64,000 bases of DNA, taken from contig JAWQEG010001349.1 in assembly GCA_033782935.1 (NCBI GenBank), forward strand, positions 64,501 through 128,500, read 5' to 3'. Made by a program: the position numbers and the translations under genes. Positions 55,133 through 64,000 of this stretch are shown in pieces. The notes below the pieces were generated by a model. That model made no database searches. It saw only the letters and a program-made list of their open reading frames with translations, and had not been told where the DNA came from. Positions within the stretch are counted from its first letter, which is position 1. Each line of letters starts with the position of its first letter. This DNA is from Petrolisthes cinctipes. Its lineage: Eukaryota > Arthropoda > Malacostraca > Decapoda > Porcellanidae.

Positions 55133-57186
55133 TTACTTAAAAAAATTAATTAGGTTAGTTAGGGTCTAGAGTCAAGACAGTACATTTTCTTATTGGCAGA
55201 ACAATACATGCCTTATATATGTATACTACAGTAATATAATACTTTAACCAAGGAAGAAGGCAATGTATTTGAACACAAGAATGTGTAAATCATGGTATGT
55301 TACTGAATATACACCAGTAAGGGTGGAACTGATAGAAATGCCAAAAAATGAAATACGTTTGGTCACTACTTTGCTTAAAGGTGGGAGTGAAGGGTGAAGG
55401 AGAGGAGAAGAGGCGGTATGTCGACTCATCTCTTCCTCATTTCTCGTCTGCTGGGGTGAAAAGTAAGAGCTCAAGCTAGCTCTCGTAATATATATTGTAT
55501 TGTGAATATAGTGAGTGGTAAATCAATTAGTCCAGTGATGGAATTTAAATAACTAAAGAATATTGTGTGTTCACGTTCAGACATAGTAACTAATGTATGT
55601 TTTGTTTGCTCATTTTTCGTCTTCTGGGGTGACAGCTGGGAGAAGCCGCCATTTAGTAACAAACCCTTGAGCAACTTGACACACATGTGGTGAATAATAA
55701 TAATAATAATTGCTGGCAATTCACAATTCGAATAATGTATTAGGATATTGATGTTAGGATGTATTAGGATATTGATATTTAGGAAGTGATTGTTTTTAAA
55801 TATCGTATTGTGGTCATTGTTTTTGGTATGTGGATTTAAGAGTGTTTAGATCTCTGTCAACTAGCGAGACATGGAATTCTTCCTGTCCTAGTTGACAGAA
55901 CGGGGAGTAGGAAATATTGACAAGGGAGGAAGAAATTATTATTGTATTATTATTATATAAATGTACTCGTTTCATAATATTATAAATAAACTGGTTTATA
56001 ATTAGTTGAGTATTTCTGTCACCGATATTAACAAATAGACTGTGATCCTATATAGATATTAGTTATCAATTCACAACACTGATCGTACCCCTATTAAAAT
56101 CTTAGACTGGGTTGCTTACTCACGCGCCTACATAAGCTAATGTTACGCTACCCTTCCGATGTGTGTTCACTTGATTCCTCTTGTCAACTTGGTTTGGTAG
56201 TGGCAGCGTATACCTAGTACTGAGGAGGGACTGGACTTGTCCTGTTCCTCATCAGTCTCTTGTTATTTTTCCAGACCAGGTTGATCCAGCTATAGGATAG
56301 AGTAGTAGTATAGTTTCACTGGTGGCTTTTTATTTTGTTAAAGGCAGTGGGTTTTTGTTTTCCTCACTGAGTAAAGTAAAATAGTAATATTAAATTAAGG
56401 GAACAAAAATCGCGCTTTTACAAAAGAACAACACGTGTATAATTTTGCAGCACCTCAATAATAATAATATTAATTGAGAGAATTGAAATGACGGAAGGTG
56501 TTGTAAGATTATAGTTTGATTTGATACTGATTTATTTGTACGATGGAATGAAAGTGTTGGTGGTTATTTGATTGTGGCTGTACACCACATATGTATCCAC
56601 ATGTTATATTCTGATATATGCAAGTTGTACAGTTATATACGGCTTAAGAATCATTATTATACTATAGTATAGTTGTACTGTACTTAAATTACTCAAATTC
56701 TGACATTCCTCATTTATTTCACATTTTGCTCAATTTGTATCAATATCCATAAAACTCTGGTCATATGAAAAAATATCGGTTTCCTTTACTTTCTATAAAT
56801 GCTGTACTTCATTCACGATAAAGATTTCACCGTGTTCATCAATCAAGAATTACACCAATCAGCCTCTTGAGCTATGGGTATTCTTGTCACATGTTAAATT
56901 ACTGATATAAGTTACATAAAGCATGTGATTACTACTCTTTATGACAATATAACATAACTACTGTACCACCAACTTCCAATTTCCAAGATGATGTTTTTCA
57001 GGTTAGGCCATCATCTTTTGATAACCAAGGACAATAATACAGTTTGATATAATCATTAACTAATAGTTAGATATAATCATTAACTAATAGTTACTGTTAC
57101 CTAACAGAATATTATTAAACATAGTGACAGGCATTTTAATATGCCATTGGCTGTGAAAGGATCTGCCTCAGGTAATAAAGTCATCT
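55133..57186. other. Long spacer with no recognised gene
   Basis: AT-rich. A weak local duplication around TCTGCTGGGGTGA (55447) and TCTTCTGGGGTGACA (55620), and an (AAT) run at 55688-55710. I see no coding frame with a known motif on either strand. Confidence 0.4.
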
Positions 57187-57352
57187 AGTTTTAAGGACCC
57201 CCATGATGTAATCAGAAAATTGAAGGTTAGAGAGTCCTTCAAACATTGCCATGAAAAAACTCCTGCATTAAAGTTGCTTGTTTTGTGGCATAGTCAGGAG
57301 GAATCAGAAGTTACCAGCTCTCATATACAATTACTGGGTCCTTAAACAGAAT
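57187..57352 (+). repeat. Interspersed repeat, copy 2 (also 48720-48895)
   Basis: Bounded by an inverted pair TTTTAAGGACCC / GGGTCCTTAAA, so it may be a small DNA transposon. It matches 48720-48895 in the opposite orientation. 57353-58053 shows nothing further. Confidence 0.8.
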
Positions 57353-58053
57353 AAAGCTCACAAGATGCACCACAGATATCATAAGCCTAAGGGTCTACTA
57401 CTGACAGGCAACTACAACATTTTAGAAGTTATTGACAAAGAAAGTACAGTACTGTAATACATGGGGAAACCTTGTAAATATAGGCTGGTCAAGTACTCCT
57501 CTATGGACCTGTCATAAACCAGGATTAAAAATGGAAACTCTAAATAAATACTACTTTAAGTGAAATATGTAATTGTCAGGCACATCTGAGAATTAATCTC
57601 ATTTATTATCCATAATATTTATGGATTATATGAACTAGAGTATGTACTGGTATTGTAACTATGAAATAGCTAAATACGGTAACAATTATATTACTCCTTA
57701 ATGTCAACACTTACTAACGCTTTCAGAGCCCGTGTCGCACTGTTTTTCGGGAATAACTCTGTAACTAAAGGTTGGAGCAGTATGATATTTTGCCACGGGT
57801 TATTTCACACCTTCCGCTAATTTTTGGCACTATAATGGATCATCAAAAGTGAATAATTAAGGCACTTGTCCCCGAGAAATGCGTCATTTTTATGAAATTT
57901 AGCACTGGGATACGAACGATCATAGTGTGACGTATATACCATGTCAGTCCACAGGCTCCACCCATCCCCTTCTTTCTCTTCCCCACCCTACTCTCTTTCT
58001 CTCTCTGGTCTCGAAACTTTGTTCGAAAATACAACACGGTCACAAGCTTTGTC

Positions 58054-61037
58054 ACATACATACATACATACATACATACATACATACATACATACATACA
58101 TACATACATACATACATACATACATACATACATACATACATACATACATACATACATACATACATACATACATACATACATACATACATACATACATACA
58201 TACATACATACATACATACATACATACATACATACATACATACATACATACATACATACATACATACATACATACATACATACATACATACATACATACA
58301 TACATACATACATACATACATACATACATACATACATACATACATACATACATACATACATACATACATACATACATACATACATACATACATACATACA
58401 TACATACATACATACATACATACATACATACATACATACATACATACATACATACATACATACATACATACATACATACATACATACATACATACATACA
58501 TACATACATACATACATACATACATACATACATACATACATACATACATACATACATACATACATACATACATACATACATACATACATACATACATACA
58601 TACATACATACATACATACATACATACATACATACATACATACATACATACATACATACATACATACATACATACATACATACATACATACATACATACA
58701 TACATACATACATACATACATACATACATACATACATACATACATACATACATACATACATACATACATACATACATACATACATACATACATACATACA
58801 TACATACATACATACATACATACATACATACATACATACATACATACATACATACATACATACATACATACATACATACATACATACATACATACATACA
58901 TACATACATACATACATACATACATACATACATACATACATACATACATACATACATACATACATACATACATACATACATACATACATACATACATACA
59001 TACATACATACATACATACATACATACATACATACATACATACATACATACATACATACATACATACATACATACATACATACATACATACATACATACA
59101 TACATACATACATACATACATACATACATACATACATACATACATACATACATACATACATACATACATACATACATACATACATACATACATACATACA
59201 TACATACATACATACATACATACATACATACATACATACATACATACATACATACATACATACATACATACATACATACATACATACATACATACATACA
59301 TACATACATACATACATACATACATACATACATACATACATACATACATACATACATACATACATACATACATACATACATACATACATACATACATACA
59401 TACATACATACATACATACATACATACATACATACATACATACATACATACATACATACATACATACATACATACATACATACATACATACATACATACA
59501 TACATACATACATACATACATACATACATACATACATACATACATACATACATACATACATACATACATACATACATACATACATACATACATACATACA
59601 TACATACATACATACATACATACATACATACATACATACATACATACATACATACATACATACATACATACATACATACATACATACATACATACATACA
59701 TACATACATACATACATACATACATACATACATACATACATACATACATACATACATACATACATACATACATACATACATACATACATACATACATACA
59801 TACATACATACATACATACATACATACATACATACATACATACATACATACATACATACATACATACATACATACATACATACATACATACATACATACA
59901 TACATACATACATACATACATACATACATACATACATACATACATACATACATACATACATACATACATACATACATACATACATACATACATACATACA
60001 TACATACATACATACATACATACATACATACATACATACATACATACATACATACATACATACATACATACATACATACATACATACATACATACATACA
60101 TACATACATACATACATACATACATACATACATACATACATACATACATACATACATACATACATACATACATACATACATACATACATACATACATACA
60201 TACATACATACATACATACATACATACATACATACATACATACATACATACATACATACATACATACATACATACATACATACATACATACATACATACA
60301 TACATACATACATACATACATACATACATACATACATACATACATACATACATACATACATACATACATACATACATACATACATACATACATACATACA
60401 TACATACATACATACATACATACATACATACATACATACATACATACATACATACATACATACATACATACATACATACATACATACATACATACATACA
60501 TACATACATACATACATACATACATACATACATACATACATACATACATACATACATACATACATACATACATACATACATACATACATACATACATACA
60601 TACATACATACATACATACATACATACATACATACATACATACATACATACATACATACATACATACATACATACATACATACATACATACATACATACA
60701 TACATACATACATACATACATACATACATACATACATACATACATACATACATACATACATACATACATACATACATACATACATACATACATACATACA
60801 TACATACATACATACATACATACATACATACATACATACATACATACATACATACATACATACATACATACATACATACATACATACATACATACATACA
60901 TACATACATACATACATACATACATACATACATACATACATACATACATACATACATACATACATACATACATACATACATACATACATACATACATACA
61001 TACATACATACATACATACATACATACATACATACAT
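58054..61037. repeat. (CATA)n microsatellite, 2,984 bp
   Basis: About 746 uninterrupted tetranucleotide units with no visible substitution. Because the unit has no stop in several frames, long frames (Tyr-Ile-His-Thr and Met-Tyr-Val-Cys repeats) span it on both strands; these are not genes. Confidence 0.98.
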
Positions 61038-61277
61038 GGTTATTCAAAACTACATTTACAAAATGACAGGGTAAATTCCTGACATGATGTTAAACATAGT
61101 TCCGGTTGTTGTGTCTGTGGTGTTATAGAGGTTGTTTATATTTTCTATCTCGTTTTTCTTTTGTGGTTTTGCTGTTTGTGGTATTGTTGTTTGTGGTTTA
61201 TTTTTTTTTTATTGTGGTTCTGTGTGTGTATGTTCGTGTGTTTGTGTGTGTTCAGTTGTTCGCTTCCCATCTAGGCC

Positions 61278-62771
61278 TTGCCTGGCCTAATGGAGAGCGC
61301 GGATTCGGATGTGGCTTCCTGCCTGGAGGCCGACTTGGCCATGTCGGAGGAGGATGAGTCTCCTATCGAGGATCACTGGCCTGAGCTGCCTTCTCGCAAC
61401 CCTCCCCCACTCTCCTCGGTCACTTTGCAGCTCAGGTTGCAGCCTTCCACCTCCTCAACCTCTACCAAGCGACCCGTTGATGCCTCGTCCGACTCCTTGC
61501 AGGATTCCGATGGTGTGGACTGTTTGCCTCCGGCTGCTAAGACTGCCAAGGGTGCTTCAGCTGTGCATGACGTACCTTCTCTGCCTCAACGTGGTGTTTC
61601 TTCCTTGTATACCAACTCCTTGCCCTCGTCCAACCTTCCTGCTTTTGCCCCAAGAAATGCCTATGTCAAGCTCTCCTTCTCTGGGAACCCATCTACGGAC
61701 ACAAAGTTGCGTTGGTTGTCTGATGTCAACAGGGCCTTCCAGCTGCAGCGTGAACTGGCTGAAGTGAAGATGGCTGCTGTCACCTCCCGGTTTGTCTACA
61801 TCTCTAGGAAGCGTCAGGATATCATTGATAAAGTGAAGGCTGGTGAATTTTTGTCTCTGCCTCTCATTCTTGAAGACTCACCCGAGAGGCCTCGTAAGTT
61901 CCCCAGCTACATCCTTACCCGTTTTCCTATTGATGTTGACCCGAAACTTGCTAAAGGATACCCTGGTGTGTACTTTGCCCGTCGTTTTTTCCGAGATGGT
62001 TCCCCCATAAGCCGTATTGTTGTTGTCTGGAGTCAAGCTGATCCACCTCCAAATGAGATTTCCTTTGATTTCCTCCCTTGTCTTCCACCGTGTGAGGTGA
62101 GGAAACTTCATAATGACCAGCCTTGGTGTTACAGGTGCTGGGGTGTGGGGCATATCTCCCGGTACTGTTCTGCCAGGCCGAAGTGTGCATGGTGTGCTGC
62201 CGACCATGATTCCAAGACGTGTCCTGTCAGGGGCGAACCATCACGTCCTGCTGCCTCCACCTCTGAGCCTTCACCTCCTGAGGATACGTCTCGATGGAAG
62301 TGTCCACGATGCCTTCAGCCAGGGGTTAACGTGTGGCATGGATGTACTTGACGTCAGGTCCAGGCTCGTGTCACTACTATTGCTTTGCCTCCACCACCGC
62401 CACCACCACCACCTCCCCAGTCTGCTCCTCCTACCAGCCCTGCCTCACCTCCAGACATGGCCCTCCGCAAGTCTGTTGCTACCCTCATGGCACGATGTAC
62501 GGCTCTCGAGAACTGCTTTTCTGCCCTTGAAGCCAGGATTGATGGGCTAGTTGCCGCGCAGGCTGCCAATGACTCCAAACTCTCCACCTTGGTCGAGGCT
62601 CAGCAGGCCATCATCTCAACTGTCACTACCCTTACCGAAAAGATGGATACTGTTGCATCTCGCCTTGAAAAGCTTTTCGAGTCAGTCCCTTCTCCTGGTC
62701 CATCTTCTTCTCCAGGTCGCTCATCTGCCCCCACTCACCGGACTTCTACCTCCAAATACAGAGTTCGCTAG
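61278..62771 (+). pseudogene. LINE family 1 copy C ORF1 (gag-like, one stop)
   Basis: ATG 61278 opens a frame continuous to TAG 62769-62771 (497 codons) except for TGA at 62349-62351, where copies A and B have CGA. Order: acidic N-terminus; central domain with NPSTDTKLRWLSDVNRAFQL and FPIDVDPKLAKGYPGVYFAR; CCHC knuckle CYRCWGVGHISRYC (CX2CX4HX4C); CAWCAADHDSKTC (CX2CX3HX4C); CPRC...HGC; a Pro-rich stretch; and a coiled-coil-like C-terminal region (LVEAQQAIISTVTTLTEKMD). It binds the element RNA in related elements. The 5' part keeps the segment deleted in copy A. Confidence 0.88.
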
Positions 62772-64000
62772 TGATTGCCGGCTGGATGTCATCTCCTGGA
62801 ATGTATGTGGTATCACCAGTTATGCTAAGCTCACTCAACTCAAGGCCTATGTTTTTCGTCATCATCCCAGTGTTATTTTTCTCCAGAAAGCATTTCCAGG
62901 ACGGCCGCTCACTGCTGGGCAAGCTCCTCCTCTCTCAGGTTATGTGCCATATGTTCATCTGGTAAGGAATGGTCTCCTGACTTACATACATAGCTCCTTG
63001 CCACATCGCCTTCTCCGTACCTCCACTGATCCTGACATGACCTTTCAGCTATTTGAGGTTCTACCTGGGAATGGAGTACTACAACTATGTAATGTCTATT
63101 CTGCCCCAGCTAGACTCACTCTTGAGGCTCTTCCTTCTCCAACAGAGCGTGGTATGGTTTTTATGGGAGATTTTAATGCTCGGCATTCTGATTTGGGTGA
63201 TGGTTCTGGCTCTATTAATCGTAATGGTGTTCGTCTCCTTTCATACATCCGCAAGCATCATCTGACACGCTGGGACACTGGTGGTGCCACTCATTGCCGG
63301 GGAGGTACTCTGGATTACATCCTCTCGTCTGGCCTGATAGCATCTCGGGTCCTGTGCTCCTCCGTGCCAGACTTATTCTCTGATTACATCGCTCTTCGGT
63401 TTCATTATTCTCTAACTGCTGGGTCAAGTGCTTCAGCAACTCGTTTGCGTATTGCTGTGCCCCCTAAATATTGCCCGACTTACATCTTATTCATGGCCCA
63501 TGTATTCCCTACATTTGACATATCATCAGCTGAACAGTTGTACTCTGATCTTGTATCTGCTACTCATGACTTTTATAGGCTATACGTCTCCCGGCCACAC
63601 CTCCAGCATCGCCATACTGCCCACTCCTGGATGCTGGATGCACATATACAAGAGGCAAAGGAGGAGGCTGAACGTGATGGCCTATTGTTTCAAGCCAACC
63701 CAACCCCTGACCTGCTCCATCGTTACCAGATGTCTAGGGATGCTTTAGTTGCCCTGCAGGAGTGTGCTCACACTGAGTCTTGGCAGCGGTTCACGGACAG
63801 CATCAACCAGCAAACAAGTGTGGCTTCTATGTGGCACCTCATCCGTCGGGTTGTTAAAAAGACACCGGCCACTGCTCGTCATCACACCCCCGCCGACTAT
63901 GCCCAACAACTTGTCGATGCCTGGTCAGAACAATCTACCTCAGCCAGTCTACCCATCCACATACAAGATGCACTCACTTCCCGTGCTGCTGTCCATCAGC
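62761..64000 (+). CDS. LINE family 1 copy C ORF2, partial (endonuclease and linker)
   Basis: The frame is open from the ORF1 overlap to the window end with no stop. It shows DVISWNVCGI, VFMGDFNARHSDLG and a THCRGGTLDYIL segment. Two catalytic positions are changed: LQEAF reads LQKAF (Lys codon 62887-62889), and SDHIAL reads SDYIAL (Tyr codon 63385-63387). Copies A and B keep Glu and His. The linker up to the RT (HIQEAKEEAERDGLLFQAN) is intact. The start codon is uncertain because the frame overlaps ORF1 and is open upstream. Confidence 0.85.

Larger units (their letters stand above)
61101..64000 (+). mobile_element. LINE family 1 copy C (5'-truncated, runs off the window)
   Basis: Similarity to copy B starts inside the 5' UTR near 61101 (TTGTGTCTGTGGTGTTATAG), about 120 bp short of the full 5' end, and continues to the window edge inside ORF2. 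It is the least broken copy here: ORF1 has one stop and ORF2 is open throughout the visible part. Confidence 0.93.

Noticed and set aside
57843..61082. Five frames of about 1,000 residues across the CATA array (Tyr-Ile-His-Thr and Met-Tyr-Val-Cys repeats)
   Set aside because: They exist only because the tetranucleotide lacks stops in those frames; no flanking domain or splice context.

Overview
This is a eukaryotic, probably arthropod, window, and a decapod crustacean is my best guess. The evidence is spliced genes with GT..AG introns, a seven-transmembrane gene resembling an arthropod gustatory receptor, a secreted-type C-type lectin, very long simple repeats, and at least five unrelated non-LTR retrotransposon lineages. 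The organism is an inference; no rRNA or mitochondrial marker is present. Mobile DNA dominates the window.

Layout. 1-1018: simple repeats and a possible signal-peptide exon. 1019-6870: LINE family 1 copy A (gag-like ORF1; ORF2 with endonuclease, reverse transcriptase and RNase H), broken by a 633-bp TTAA-flanked piggyBac-like element. 7437-8013: two exons of a C-type lectin domain. 8240-9265: an 18-bp minisatellite. 9277-10601: a cluster of five small DNA transposons. 11353-12054 (-): a broken cold-shock-domain gene. 12573-14597: a CR1/Daphne-like LINE. 14750-26195: a Jockey-like LINE split by an L2/CR1-like LINE on the minus strand (17375-24956), itself split by a 3.36-kb element with 1.04-kb inverted arms (21100-24454). 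26580-26803 (-): a tRNA-derived SINE. 28428-34080 (-): full-length LINE family 1 copy B with an 8-bp target duplication. 34442-34631: a MITE with perfect 67-bp inverted ends. 35320-37812: an RTE-like LINE. 38350-38870: a minisatellite split by a Tc1-like MITE. 39854-40873: a P-superfamily relic with an 8-bp duplication and a THAP remnant.

Continuing: 41518-43029 (-): a gustatory-receptor-like gene. 44890-47839: a four-exon Myb/SANT-like gene with one internal stop. 48194-50239: RTE, LINE and hAT/MITE fragments. 51136-55132: an LTR retrotransposon with both LTRs, a 4-bp duplication, and only an integrase fragment inside. 58054-61037: 2,984 bp of uninterrupted CATA repeat. 61101-64000: LINE family 1 copy C, whose ORF2 is open to the window edge but carries substitutions at two endonuclease catalytic positions.

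Host genes are few: lectin, cold-shock relic, receptor and Myb/SANT gene. They do not form a pathway. The value of the window lies in datable insertions: several have an exact target duplication, and some have a sister copy that supplies the empty site.
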